Shown: positions 7,737 to 16,018 of the stretch, one piece after another
Layout: each line of letters opens with the position of its first letter
Position numbering within the stretch: position 1 is the stretch's first letter
Assembly: GCA_035477115.1 (NCBI GenBank)
Contig: DATIKW010000004.1
Coordinates: 1-27,366, forward strand
Source: UBA995 sp035477115
Lineage (GTDB): Bacteria > Bacillota > Sulfobacillia > UBA995
DNA: 27,366 nt
Direction of reading: 5' to 3'
Notes under the pieces: model-generated
Database searches by the model: none
What the model saw: only the letters and a program-made list of their open reading frames with translations
What the model was told of the DNA's origin: nothing
Position numbers and translations under genes: made by a program

Positions 7737-8480
7737 TCAGCGCTGCTCATAACCTGCGGCGACCTTCCTGAGTACTCCCTCCTCCAGTACGCTGACGAGA
7801 CGGCAGCTGTCAGCCCGGGCTGCATACTCGAGATCGGCTCCGAACCCCAGGGCAGTCAGGCGCCGGCCATGTCTCGTCCGTTGCAGGATATCCAGCAGGC
7901 GATGGCGGGCGCCCACGAACAGCTCGCGAGCGCAAAGGGCCAGGTCGGAGAGGTCGGCGTCTTCGCCGCGGGCCTCGCAGAAGGCGTCAACCACCTGGCC
8001 GGCGCAGACCACGTCATCGACGCTGAACTCGCCCTGGGTGCCGGCGCAGAGGATGGTGAGGTCGAGGCCGGTCATCGCCGCCCAAGCGCCGATAGCCCGG
8101 CCGTTCAAGAGACAGGCGGCACCGGCCGCCTGGGCCTGTCCGGCCAGCCGGATCGCGGCCGTCCCATTGGTCGTGGCCAGGATGACCCGGCGGCCCGCCA
8201 CTGCCTCCGCGGCGTATTCCCCGGGCGAGTTGCCCAGATGAAACCCGGGCAACCGCAAGCTGCCCCGTTCTCCCCCCAGGACGTAACTCCCCGCGGGCAG
8301 GTTTGCGGCCAGGGCCAGGGCCTCTTCCGGATCGCGGACCGCCACCACACCGGCCGACCCGTTGGCCAGCGCCGTGACCGCTGTGGTCGTGGCCCGGAGG
8401 ACATCGATGGCAATGGCAACCCGCCCGGACAACTCCCCGGCGCGTACCGCCTGGACCGTGGGGAACACGTCGACCTTCAA
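7737..8480 (-). CDS. comB: 2-phosphosulfolactate phosphatase, 247 aa
   Basis: Hydrolyses 2-phospho-3-sulfolactate to 3-sulfolactate with Mg2+, the second step of the phosphoenolpyruvate/sulfite route to coenzyme M; in spore formers the product 3-sulfolactate can itself accumulate in spores. Family segments are clear: IDVLRATTTAVTALANG (about residues 25-41), LGGERGSLRLPGFHLGNSP (68-86), LATTNGTAAI (101-110) and LCAGTQGEFSVDDVVCAG. Length is normal. No comA or comC homologue lies in the window, so the rest of the pathway must be elsewhere or absent. It is preceded by an 85-aa gene (67-nt gap) and followed by the two-component system; the germinant-receptor operon is close by and divergent. Confidence 0.92.
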   Translation of the reverse strand: MKVDVFPTVQAVRAGELSGRVAIAIDVLRATTTAVTALANGSAGVVAVRDPEEALALAANLPAGSYVLGGERGSLRLPGFHLGNSPGEYAAEAVAGRRVILATTNGTAAIRLAGQAQAAGAACLLNGRAIGAWAAMTGLDLTILCAGTQGEFSVDDVVCAGQVVDAFCEARGEDADLSDLALCARELFVGARHRLLDILQRTRHGRRLTALGFGADLEYAARADSCRLVSVLEEGVLRKVAAGYEQR

Positions 8481-8547
8481 GACTGCACCTCCCCGGGTTT
8501 CGGCCGGCGGAACCAGCGACTATTCGCCGCCGGCCGGCCAGGTCCTG

Positions 8548-8805
8548 TTACTCCCCGCAATCACCCCGGCGCCGGAGCCGGCGGATGAGCCGGTCGTAAG
8601 CGCGCAGGGCCTCGAGTTCGCGATGGCGCTGTCGTTCGAAGATGAGCCGGGCCATCTGCCGGAATCGGCCGCCCGCGGTGGGGGCCGGATGTCGCCGGGC
8701 ACGGCGATAGGCGTCGGACGCCGTGTCCCCGTCATCGCCCGCCGCCAGGGCGTTTCTCACCCAGGCGCGAGCCCGGCCCAGCCACGAAGCCCCTCTACTG
8801 CTCAT
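8548..8805 (-). CDS. Small basic protein, unknown function, 85 aa
   Basis: I do not recognise a family. The ATG at 8803-8805 has GGGGAGGG 8 nt upstream, which makes it a better start than the in-frame codons before it. The product is soluble and strongly basic, with an arginine-rich middle (DAYRRARRHPAPTAGG) and a helical C-terminal half (RQMARLIFERQRHRELEAL, then RAYDRLIRRLRRR). It has no signal peptide or membrane segment. It heads the minus-strand run that continues into comB, with 87 bp separating it from the divergent gerKA start. Confidence 0.6.
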   Translation of the reverse strand: MSSRGASWLGRARAWVRNALAAGDDGDTASDAYRRARRHPAPTAGGRFRQMARLIFERQRHRELEALRAYDRLIRRLRRRGDCGE

Positions 8806-8827
8806 GACGGTAACCCTCCCCGGAGCC

Positions 8828-8857
8828 CCATAAAGCGGCGCCGCCGCGGTCAAGCTA
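8828..8857 (+). promoter_or_regulatory. Weak candidate forespore (sigma-G-like) promoter for gerK
   Basis: CCATA (8828-8832), 18 nt, then CAAGCTA (8851-8857) loosely resembles the sigma-F/sigma-G pattern (gnATA, CATnnTA). GerA-type operons are normally sigma-G dependent, which is why I looked for it; the match alone is poor. Confidence 0.25.
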
Positions 8858-8892
8858 TCCTTCAGGATTCCCCGTGAGGAGCCACCGGTCCC

Positions 8893-10662
8893 GTGCCCAG
8901 ACTATGGCTGAAGAAGATCAAAGCGGCACTGTGCCCGACCGCCAATCTGGTGAAACGCACCTTCTCGCTTGGCTGGAGGCGTCCCTTTCGGACCCATACC
9001 CCGGAAGGGGCGGATCGGGGACCGCCGCCAACGCGGGCCGACCAGCCGGCCGGCCCTCCCGGCCGCGTCACGGGTGAGGAACTGGAACGGGAGCGCATCC
9101 GCAGCCGACTGGAGGCCAATCTCCAGCGGTTCCGTGGCCTGTTCAACGTGCCCCGGAGTTCGGACGTGGTGGTCCGCGAGTTCCGCATCGGGAGTTCGCC
9201 CGCCATCCGCGCCGGCATCATCTACATCGATGGCCTGGTCGCCCGCGACCAGCTCACAGGGACGGTGCTGCAGCCGCTCATGTTGCTGTCGAGGCTGGGC
9301 CGGTCCCTCCCGCGTCGCGGCCGCCTCAAGATGGTCGCCGAAACGCTGTTGCCGCATAACCAGGTCCGGCAACACGAAGTCCTGGCCGATCTGGTCGATG
9401 CGATTCTGGCCGGGAACACGGTCTTGCTGATCGACGGCGCACCCCAGGGGCTGGTGGTAGAGGCGCGAGGCCACGCCTACCGGGCGGTGGAGCAGACAAC
9501 CAGCGAGACGGTGGTTCGCGGTCCCAAACACAGCTTCACCGAGAACTTGCGGGTCAACACCGCCCTGGTGCGGCGCCTGATCCGCTGCCCCTCCCTGGTG
9601 ATCGAGAGCTGGACCCTGGGCCGGCTCACCCGCACCGAGGTAGTCTTGATGTACATCGAAGGGCTGACCAATCCCTGGCTGGTCGAGGAGACCCGCCGCC
9701 GCATCAGCAGCGTCGACGTCGACCGCCTTCTGGACGCGGGCATCCTGGAGCGGATAATCGAGTCGCCCTCGCAACCCATACCCTTCCCCGTCGTGCCGAC
9801 CATGCTGGCCACGGAGCGGCCGGACCGGACGGCCGCCTTCCTGGCCGATGGCTATCTGGCCATCCTGGTGGGCGATTCGCCCCATGCCCTGATCGCGCCG
9901 ACCACCTTTCAGAGCTTCCTCCACAATCCCGAGGATTACTACCTCAATTGGCCGCTGGGTACCGCCTTGCGCCTGGTACGGCTGATCGGTACTTTCACCA
10001 GCCTCTTGTTGCCGGCAGCTTACCTGTCACTGGTCAACTTCCATCACGCGCTGATCCCCACCGAACTGGTCTTGGCCATCGCCGCCGCCCGGGAACGGGT
10101 GCCGTTCCCTTCCCTGGTGGAGATCGTCGGGCTGGAGGTGGGATTCGAGCTGATCCGGGAGGCGGGCATCCGCATACCCTCCGTGATCGGCCCGACCATC
10201 GGCATCGTCGGCGCGGTGATCCTCAGCCAGGCCGCGGTGGCCGCCAATCTGGTCAGTCCCCTGCTGGTGATCATCGTGGCCTTGACGGCGCTCGGTTCCT
10301 TCGCCATCCCCAACTACTCGGCGGCCATGCTCCTGCGCACCTACCGTTTCTTCTTCATCGCCTTGGCGACAATCGCCGGGTTCTTCGGCATCGCCGTCGG
10401 CATATATCTCATCGCCCTGATGCTGTGCGCCACGAAATCGTTCGGCGTACCCCTCCTCAGCCCCGTAGCTCCCTTTCGCGGCGGCAGCCCCGACGTCGTG
10501 CTGCACGGAGCGCAGTTTCTCATGCATCAGCGGCCGCGCTTCCTCCGCCCCCTTGACCTGATAGCCCAGCGGCGCTTGATCCGTCCCTGGGATCCCGTCA
10601 CCGCCCAACTCGAAGAGGAGTCGGGTCGGCCTGAGCATCGGCCGCCCCGCTCGACAAGGTGA
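8893..10662 (+). CDS. gerKA: Spore germination receptor subunit A (GerA/GerKA family), 589 aa
   Basis: The A subunit of a nutrient-germinant receptor in the spore inner membrane. A large N-terminal soluble region (to about residue 350) contains family segments such as SSDVVVREFRIG, LIDGAPQGLVVEARG and VVRGPKHSFTENLRVNTALV, the last being highly conserved in GerA proteins. The C-terminal half has four to five membrane segments, including LIGTFTSLLLPAAYLSLVNF, the conserved ERVPFPSLVEIVGLEVGFEL and FFFIALATIAGFFGIAVGIY. The start is GTG 8893 with GAGGAG about 11 nt upstream. An Arg/Pro-rich N-terminal tail precedes the conserved part. It overlaps gerKB by 4 nt (GTGA). Length is slightly above the family norm of about 480-550. 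Confidence 0.95.
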   Translation: MPRLWLKKIKAALCPTANLVKRTFSLGWRRPFRTHTPEGADRGPPPTRADQPAGPPGRVTGEELERERIRSRLEANLQRFRGLFNVPRSSDVVVREFRIGSSPAIRAGIIYIDGLVARDQLTGTVLQPLMLLSRLGRSLPRRGRLKMVAETLLPHNQVRQHEVLADLVDAILAGNTVLLIDGAPQGLVVEARGHAYRAVEQTTSETVVRGPKHSFTENLRVNTALVRRLIRCPSLVIESWTLGRLTRTEVVLMYIEGLTNPWLVEETRRRISSVDVDRLLDAGILERIIESPSQPIPFPVVPTMLATERPDRTAAFLADGYLAILVGDSPHALIAPTTFQSFLHNPEDYYLNWPLGTALRLVRLIGTFTSLLLPAAYLSLVNFHHALIPTELVLAIAAARERVPFPSLVEIVGLEVGFELIREAGIRIPSVIGPTIGIVGAVILSQAAVAANLVSPLLVIIVALTALGSFAIPNYSAAMLLRTYRFFFIALATIAGFFGIAVGIYLIALMLCATKSFGVPLLSPVAPFRGGSPDVVLHGAQFLMHQRPRFLRPLDLIAQRRLIRPWDPVTAQLEEESGRPEHRPPRSTR

Positions 10663-11786
10663 AGGCGATGCGGCCCGAACTCGGCAAAATCGACGGAACC
10701 CACCTGGCAGTGCTATTGTCCCTGACCATCTCGGCCAAGGTCTTCCTCGCCCTCCCCAGTTTCCTGGCAGTGAGGATGGGCGGGGCCGGCTGGATTGCCC
10801 TGGGCGTCGGGGCGGCCGTAGCTATCCTTTCCCTGTTCCTGGTGATGGCGGTGCTGGCCCGCTTCCCCGATTCCGGCCTGGTCGGAGCTGCCCGGGCGCT
10901 GGCCGGACCGGTCGCCGGCCGCTTGCTGGTGCTGCCGCTGTTTCTCCTGTTCCTGGCCGATACGGCTCTCACGGCCCGGCAGTTCGCCGTCAACTTTCAG
11001 GTAGCCGTGCTCCCCCGAACCCCGGTGGAACTGCTCGCCGCCGTCCTCTTACTGCTTGCCGGCCTCACCGTATCCCTGGGCCTCGAAACCCTCGTACGGA
11101 TGGCGATGCTGTTCAGCCTGGTGATCGCCTTGTTCTTCGTCCCGCTTACCGTCGCCGCCTTGCCGGCGGCCGACCTCGGGCACCTCTTCCCTCTGCTGGG
11201 GCCGGGGCTATACCCGGTGCTGGCCCAGGGCTGGCAAGACAGCGCGCTCTACGACGAATTCCTGATCCTGGGCCTGGTTGCTCCGTATGTTCGGCACCGC
11301 CGTGAGCTGTGGCGAGCGGGCACCATCGCCATCGGCATCGGTTGGCTGGCGATGGCGGCGATCGCCTCGCTCACCGTGGCCGTATTCACCGCCACCGGCG
11401 CGGCCCGGCTCACCTTCCCCGCCTTCACCCTCGCGCGGTCCATCATCTTCGGGGAGTTCGTGGAGCGGGTGGAAGTGATCTTCATCTTCCTCTGGTTCCT
11501 GGCCGCGGCGATCAAGCAGAGTGCGACGCTGATGGCGGCCGTATTGATCGTCGCCGACGCTTTCGATATCGAGCAGCACCGACCGCTGGTCCCGGCACTG
11601 ACCGCCATCGCTCTTAGCCTGGCCTTCTTCCCTCCGTCGCTCGCGGCGGCCGCCCAACTGGATTTCGAGGCACTGCGGCTGGAGGCCTCGGTGGTGGTTA
11701 TCGGACTGCCGCTTCTGCTGTTCATCCTGACCCTGGTACGCAGGGGAAAGCGCAGGACCGCGAATGTTCAGAAAGCACCGGGTTGA
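10659..11786 (+). CDS. gerKB: Spore germination receptor subunit B (GerKB family), 375 aa
   Basis: Integral-membrane B subunit of the germinant receptor, distantly related to APC amino-acid transporters and thought to bind the germinant. About ten hydrophobic helices span the protein, starting with THLAVLLSLTISAKVFLALP, the family's N-terminal signature region. Length is typical. The GTG at 10659 overlaps the gerKA stop as GTGA; an ATG at 10668 nine bases later is an alternative start with a weak AAGG site. The 3' end overlaps gerKC by 23 bp, so all three receptor subunits are translationally coupled. The germinant cannot be predicted from the sequence. Confidence 0.93.
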   Translation: MKAMRPELGKIDGTHLAVLLSLTISAKVFLALPSFLAVRMGGAGWIALGVGAAVAILSLFLVMAVLARFPDSGLVGAARALAGPVAGRLLVLPLFLLFLADTALTARQFAVNFQVAVLPRTPVELLAAVLLLLAGLTVSLGLETLVRMAMLFSLVIALFFVPLTVAALPAADLGHLFPLLGPGLYPVLAQGWQDSALYDEFLILGLVAPYVRHRRELWRAGTIAIGIGWLAMAAIASLTVAVFTATGAARLTFPAFTLARSIIFGEFVERVEVIFIFLWFLAAAIKQSATLMAAVLIVADAFDIEQHRPLVPALTAIALSLAFFPPSLAAAAQLDFEALRLEASVVVIGLPLLLFILTLVRRGKRRTANVQKAPG

Positions 11787-13020
11787 CCGTGGGCTGGGTC
11801 TCGTCCTGATCGTCGGCCTGAGCCTTGCTTCGGCCGGTTGCTGGGATTCGGAGGAAGTGAACAACCTCGCCCTGATCCTGGCCCTGGGCATGGATTTCGC
11901 CCCGCGCGGTCACCTGGACGTAACCTTCCAGATCGCCGTGCCGCGGAACCTCGCGGGGGCGCCGGGCGCAGGCGGGGGGGGAGGGACAGGCGGCGGCGCT
12001 GGAGGAGGCGGCACCGGCGGGGGGCAACCCGGCTTCGAGACCCTCACCGTCCGGGCACGTAACGTCAGCGAAGCCATCGACCACCTCACCGCGAATTTCG
12101 CCCGGCGTCCCACCTTGATCCATCTGGAAGTGTTGGTCGTCGGCGAAGAACTGGCGCGCCGCGGGTTGGCGGGACCGGTCGGCGGCCTTGAGGACATTCC
12201 CGACTTCCGCGGCAACGTGGTGCTGCTGGTCGCACGAGGCAGGGCCAGCTCGCTGCTGACCATCCAGCCCCTCGTCGAACCGCGGCCGTCAAGATATCTG
12301 GAACGGCTAATCCACATCAACCACGCCGCCGGCAAGACCCCGCTGATAAGGGTGAGTGACTTCCTCATAGCCCTCGAAGATCCGGCCCTCGAACCGGTGG
12401 CCCCCTTGCTGGAGCGGGTGGAAGCGGGCGCCGGGGGCGGCCGCCGCCCGCGAATCCTTCTCGGCGCCCCCAGTAAGGCCCTCCTCATCGGCATGGCCGT
12501 CTTCCGTGGCGACCGGTTAGCAGCGGAATTCGACCTCCAGCAGGCCCGGATGGCACAGATGCTGCGGGGAGAGTGGAGTCCGGGGACGCTCACCCTTCCC
12601 GACCCCGAAGATCGCGACTTGCCGCTGTCCCTGTTCGTCCGCCGGGTGGAGACTTCCGTGCGCGCCCGCCGGGAAGGCGACCAGGTGGCGCTCGCCGTCC
12701 GCCTGGAACTCGAGGGCGAATTGCGGGAAGTGTATCGGCCGGGTATGCCTCCCGCGACCCAGGCCGAAATGGAAGTCGTCGGGCGGGCGCTCGAGGGATG
12801 GCTGGAACCGCGTCTGGAAGAAGTGGTCCGGCTCAGCCAAGCGGACTTCCGGGCGGACAGCTTCGGCTTCGGCCGCCGGTTACGCCCTGGTTTCGCCAAC
12901 CTGAGCGAATGGCTGGCCTTCGACTGGCCGGCCCGCTACCCCGAGGCTCGGATCGCGATTTCCGTCCGGGCCAGCGTGGCTCAGCCGGGTCTGGCGCATC
13001 CCGCTCCCATCCCCCGCTGA
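11764..13020 (+). CDS. gerKC: Spore germination lipoprotein C (Ger(x)C family), 418 aa
   Basis: Lipoprotein subunit of the germinant receptor, anchored on the outer face of the spore inner membrane. A signal peptide ends in the lipobox LASAGC (lipidated C26) followed by the conserved WDSEEVNNLALILALGMDF. The remainder matches Ger(x)C, with HLEVLVVGEELARRGL and the C-terminal acidic helix region. An insertion of glycine, alanine and threonine (about residues 64-90) contains a run of eight Gs at 11974-11981; such low-complexity linkers are not usual at this point in the family and could tolerate slippage. It is last in the operon, 2 nt from the convergent end of a minus-strand gene, with no terminator visible between them. 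Confidence 0.93.
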   Translation: MFRKHRVDRGLGLVLIVGLSLASAGCWDSEEVNNLALILALGMDFAPRGHLDVTFQIAVPRNLAGAPGAGGGGGTGGGAGGGGTGGGQPGFETLTVRARNVSEAIDHLTANFARRPTLIHLEVLVVGEELARRGLAGPVGGLEDIPDFRGNVVLLVARGRASSLLTIQPLVEPRPSRYLERLIHINHAAGKTPLIRVSDFLIALEDPALEPVAPLLERVEAGAGGGRRPRILLGAPSKALLIGMAVFRGDRLAAEFDLQQARMAQMLRGEWSPGTLTLPDPEDRDLPLSLFVRRVETSVRARREGDQVALAVRLELEGELREVYRPGMPPATQAEMEVVGRALEGWLEPRLEEVVRLSQADFRADSFGFGRRLRPGFANLSEWLAFDWPARYPEARIAISVRASVAQPGLAHPAPIPR

Positions 13021-13022
13021 GA

Positions 13023-13217
13023 TCAGCCGTTTCGCAAGGCCAGGTATAGCGGGGCTACCACCGCCGCCGCGGCCAGGAAGAAGACGGCCGCCGCCGCCAG
13101 CCGTCTGCCCTCGCGCCACTCTTGCAGGGCGAAGGATGCGGTGTAAAACGCGGTGAGGGCCGCTCCGACGATCGCCACGACGTACGCGGGCTTCACCTCC
13201 CTGCCCGCCCCTATCAT
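13023..13217 (-). CDS. Small two-helix membrane protein, 64 aa
   Basis: No family recognised. The ATG at 13215-13217 overlaps the stop of the ECF S-component gene as ATGA, so it is translated from the same message. Two hydrophobic segments (about residues 11-30, YVVAIVGAALTAFYTASFAL; and 40-60, LAAAAVFFLAAAAVVAPLYL) are joined by a short charged loop (QEWREGRR). Most likely it is a small partner of the upstream transporter component, on position alone. Confidence 0.6.
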   Translation of the reverse strand: MIGAGREVKPAYVVAIVGAALTAFYTASFALQEWREGRRLAAAAVFFLAAAAVVAPLYLALRNG

Positions 13218-13708
13218 CCCCCGGGGCGGAGGGGGAAGTAACGGGTCAGCAAGGGATAGAGCATGAGAGCGATCCCCGAGTCGACCAGGTGATGGAAGGC
13301 GGTGCCGCCGGCGATCGCCAGGGCTACCGCCGGCGCCACTCCCAGGGGCAGGACGATCGCGCCCTCGCCCGCAGCGTGCAAGGGTAACATCCACAGGAGT
13401 ACGGCCAGGGGTGACATGCCCCGGCGATATAGAATGGCTCCCAGCACGCCCCACCAGACGTGCACGAAGGCCCGGGCCGCCACGACCGCTCCCAGCGTCA
13501 CCAGGAAGCCAAGGGTGGAGCCCAGTCCGGTCAGCGCCGCTACCCCCGGCCCGACGAACATGGCCAGCATCACCGGAACGTGCGCGGCAAGCGTGGCGGA
13601 GAACGGCGGGATCACCACCTGGAGCCATCCCCGGAAAGCCAAGGGGATCAGGAGGGCTATCGCCGCCAGTAACGCTCCGACCACCACTTCCTTTGCGCTC
13701 AGTTTCAC
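13214..13708 (-). CDS. ECF transporter S component, NiaX-like, 164 aa
   Basis: A membrane-embedded substrate-capture subunit of an energy-coupling-factor importer. About five to six hydrophobic helices; the N-terminal KLSAKEVVVGALLAAIALLI and the following VVIPPFSATLAAHVP resemble from memory the NiaX (niacin) S-component group. Start: GTG 13706-13708 has GGAGG exactly 8 nt upstream, whereas ATG 13712-13714 is only 2 nt from it; longer in-frame extensions are arginine/proline-rich and unlikely. No EcfA/EcfT genes are in the window, so it would use a shared module encoded elsewhere. Substrate assignment is tentative. Confidence 0.75.
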   Translation of the reverse strand: MKLSAKEVVVGALLAAIALLIPLAFRGWLQVVIPPFSATLAAHVPVMLAMFVGPGVAALTGLGSTLGFLVTLGAVVAARAFVHVWWGVLGAILYRRGMSPLAVLLWMLPLHAAGEGAIVLPLGVAPAVALAIAGGTAFHHLVDSGIALMLYPLLTRYFPLRPGG

Positions 13709-13737
13709 CGCCATCGCCTCCGGAAGCCTCGAGATCG

Positions 13738-13758
13738 CTATCGCATCTTTCGCGATAG
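13738..13758 (-). terminator. Hairpin between the lipoprotein and S-component genes
   Basis: CTATCGC/GCGATAG with a 7-nt loop, in the 62-nt gap after the lipoprotein stop. It lacks a T-run, so it may attenuate or protect RNA rather than terminate fully. Confidence 0.35.
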
Positions 13759-13770
13759 TACCCCGAAACC

Positions 13771-15051
13771 CTACCGGGGCGCCAGGACGGGCAGGAGCAG
13801 GTTCAGCCGCTCGAACAGGCCGGCGTCGTCGATCCGGCCGGACCACCAATCGGTCAAGGGCCCGCGGGCGGCCTCCCGGGCTGAGTAGTCCTCAGGACGA
13901 CCGCCATGTACGGGGTACAATACCAGTTCCTGACCGGCACCGCTAATGGGGAGCGTGGGGGTTGGCGGTGGAAGGCCGCTACGCTGGCTGAGCCAGCGGG
14001 CGAGTTCCACCGCTGCCTGGGTGTGCTCCAGTCCCGGGAACTGCCGCCGGCGAAGTACGATCAACTGGGCCGCCGCTACCGGCGTCTTCGGGGGAGTTCC
14101 GGGGAAGCTCGGCACGGGCAGCAGTTCCACGCGCGGATCGCGGGCCAGCAACCCGGTGAGAGCGGGATTGACGCCGAGCAAGAAGGCGACGCGCCCGGCC
14201 AGGAAGTGCTCGACGGCGTTCGCCGCCGATGCCTCGCCGGCCGCCAGCGCGCCCGCGGCCCAGGCCTCGCGCACCCAGGCCAAAGCTCGCTCGAGGTAGT
14301 TCCCGTCGCAAAACAGGCCTGCACCCTGGCTGGCCAGCAGCCAGCTGACCGCCGCCTCGGCGCTTACCGCCATCAGTCCTCGGACCGGACGCCCTGCTCT
14401 GGTGCCCGCTGCTGCAGCCCTGGCCTGGCGCGCCAGGTCCTCCCACGTCCATCCCTGTTGCCGCGTAACCGCCGGATCGAAGTCCGGGGGCAGCAGGTCG
14501 GCACGGGCCAGCACGGACAGGGGGAACAGCCAGCGCGGCCAGGCGGAGCCGCCCGTCACTTGCCATGCCGGTTGGCCGACGTCATCGGCGGGCTCGAGAT
14601 AGGGCCCGACCGGCACCACCAGTTCGTGCCGGGGACGGGGATACTCCCACCAGCTCGCGAACACGTCGGGGGGATCGCCGGCGGCCAGCGCCTCCAGTAG
14701 CGCCTGGTCCCCCCGCGCGAAATCCAGGAGCGTGACCTCGACCTGTATGTTCGGGAAGACCGCCCTGAACTCCTCGAGACTGACCTCAAGGGCTTCTTCA
14801 TAACGCTCGCCGCCCCGCTCGAGCGGCCCTACCGGACCAAGGGGATAACGGAAGTCCCACAGTCGGATGCGATACTCGACTTTTGGATCAAGCGCGACCG
14901 GCCGAAAGCGTATCGGAGGATCCGCCCGCGGCCCGTCACGGATGCAGGCGGCGAGTGACAGATTGACGACCACGGCCGCCGCCAAGCAGGCGCCCGCCAC
15001 CCTCCAATGCTCACGCCGGTCAACGCAACCCGGTGATGGCTTGGACATTCC
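13771..15051 (-). CDS. Extracellular solute-binding lipoprotein (ABC type), 426 aa
   Basis: A membrane-anchored substrate-binding protein, probably of the family 1 (sugar/oligosaccharide) type. The ATG at 15049-15051 has AAGGGAG 6 nt upstream; the longer in-frame extension is out-of-frame noise from the preceding gene. A signal segment ends in lipobox LAAC (C35). Family-like elements are the strand-helix start VEYRIRLWDF, the early FPNIQVEVTLLDF, the PPDVFASWWEYP segment and the late domain with AAVELARWLSQRSG. It overlaps the L,D-transpeptidase gene by 32 bp. No permease or ATPase genes are nearby, so it is an orphan binding protein, perhaps a sensor or a subunit for a remote transporter. 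Confidence 0.82.
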   Translation of the reverse strand, partial: GMSKPSPGCVDRREHWRVAGACLAAAVVVNLSLAACIRDGPRADPPIRFRPVALDPKVEYRIRLWDFRYPLGPVGPLERGGERYEEALEVSLEEFRAVFPNIQVEVTLLDFARGDQALLEALAAGDPPDVFASWWEYPRPRHELVVPVGPYLEPADDVGQPAWQVTGGSAWPRWLFPLSVLARADLLPPDFDPAVTRQQGWTWEDLARQARAAAAGTRAGRPVRGLMAVSAEAAVSWLLASQGAGLFCDGNYLERALAWVREAWAAGALAAGEASAANAVEHFLAGRVAFLLGVNPALTGLLARDPRVELLPVPSFPGTPPKTPVAAAQLIVLRRRQFPGLEHTQAAVELARWLSQRSGLPPPTPTLPISGAGQELVLYPVHGGRPEDYSAREAARGPLTDWWSGRIDDAGLFERLNLLLPVLAPR

Positions 15052-15838
15052 CGTCTCCCTTCCCATCCACCGGCAGTCCGTAATAGGCCTGCAACTCCTG
15101 AACGGCGGCCAAGGTGCGCGGGCCGAAGCGGCCGTCGGCCCAGCCGGAGGCGAACCCCATCTCCCGTAGCTGCAACTGCAGTTCCACCACCCCGGGGCCG
15201 GCGGACGGCGCCGCCAGGATGTGGCCGAGCCGCAGGGCGGGGCGGGGCCCGATGATCCGCACCGGGGTGCCCAAACTGACCCGGCGGAACAGGTCTTCGA
15301 CATCCCGGTTGAACATGCGGATACAGCCGGCGCTGGCCGAGCGCCCGACGGACCAGTCCTTGTTGGTCCCGTGAATCCCGTATATGCCCCAGGGGACGTT
15401 CAGGCCGAGCCAGCGGGAGCCAAACCCTCCCCCCCAGTTATAGCTCTTGCTCACGATCTTCCATTCCCCGGGGGGGCTGGGTGTCCGAGGACGGCCCACA
15501 GCGCAGGGGTAGATGCGGACCGGTTCCCCCTCGACGAGGAGGGTCAGGGTGCGCCGCGCGGTGTCGATCACGATTGCCGAAACGGCGACCGCCGGCGGGG
15601 CGGCGGCGAAAGGATGGTCTTGCGCCCTGACCACCCACCCCAACGCCATGCGCCCCAGGCTCACGTGGACCCTGCTTTCATCGAGATCGGCGGCGGGGGT
15701 GGCGGGGGCAAACGCGCGATAGGACGGAAGTGTCCAGCCGAACAAGGCTGATACGGCCACTATGAAGAGGAGGGCTGTGGCGGCCTCCTTGCCGGGCGGA
15801 CCAATCAGCAGCCATCGGCCACGAGCCAAGCAGCACAC
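15020..15838 (-). CDS. L,D-transpeptidase (YkuD) with peptidoglycan-binding domain, 272 aa
   Basis: Forms or remodels 3-3 cross-links in peptidoglycan outside the membrane. An N-terminal hydrophobic segment (about residues 17-36) is a signal or membrane anchor. The YkuD domain (about 85-196) carries the catalytic motif IYGIHGTNKDWSVGRSASAG followed by CIRM, with H156, C172 and R174. A C-terminal PG_binding_1-like repeat (about 212-268: LQLQLREMGFASGWADGRFG) should bind cell wall. The start GTG at 15838 is the most upstream credible one but has a weak ribosome-binding site. In spore formers such enzymes often act on cortex or mother-cell wall, but nothing here proves sporulation expression. 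It overlaps the downstream lipoprotein gene. Confidence 0.9.
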   Translation of the reverse strand: MCCLARGRWLLIGPPGKEAATALLFIVAVSALFGWTLPSYRAFAPATPAADLDESRVHVSLGRMALGWVVRAQDHPFAAAPPAVAVSAIVIDTARRTLTLLVEGEPVRIYPCAVGRPRTPSPPGEWKIVSKSYNWGGGFGSRWLGLNVPWGIYGIHGTNKDWSVGRSASAGCIRMFNRDVEDLFRRVSLGTPVRIIGPRPALRLGHILAAPSAGPGVVELQLQLREMGFASGWADGRFGPRTLAAVQELQAYYGLPVDGKGDGNVQAITGLR

Positions 15839-15901
15839 CTCGCGGGAGGGTCTCTCCCGGGGTTATGCGGTGGGCGGCCGGAGTATGCTTCGCAACCGCG
15901 G

Positions 15902-15925
15902 TGCCCCTCGGGCCACCGCGGGGCA
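15902..15925. other. Short palindrome upstream of the L,D-transpeptidase
   Basis: TGCCCC (15902-15907) and GGGGCA (15920-15925) form a 6-bp inverted repeat with a 12-nt spacer, in the otherwise empty 180-bp gap between the L,D-transpeptidase start and the SCP2-like gene stop. No sigma-A promoter is evident here. Confidence 0.3.
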
Positions 15926-15967
15926 TGACGACAACGTTACGGCGGCAGGCCTTGTTGTTGGGGTAAG

Positions 15968-16012
15968 GGCGACCACGGCCCCGCCCCTACACGGGCCGGG
16001 GCCGTGGTCGCC
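15968..16012. repeat. GTAGGGGC-type palindromic repeat
   Basis: GGCGACCACGGCCCCG (15968-15983) and its exact reverse complement (15997-16012) flank a 13-nt loop with GCCCCTAC straddling its left edge. On the minus strand it lies 6 nt past the stop of the SCP2-like gene and could act as a transcription or RNA-stability end. The same GGCGACC...TGTAGGGGCGGG layout recurs at 22615-22660, so it is a dispersed repeat. Confidence 0.75.
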
Positions 16013-16018
16013 GGCCGA

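Noticed and set aside
13302..13946. Plus-strand frame across the ECF S-component gene
   Set aside because: It is an antisense shadow with low-complexity Arg/Ala/Pro composition, while the minus-strand frame has transmembrane helices and a proper start.
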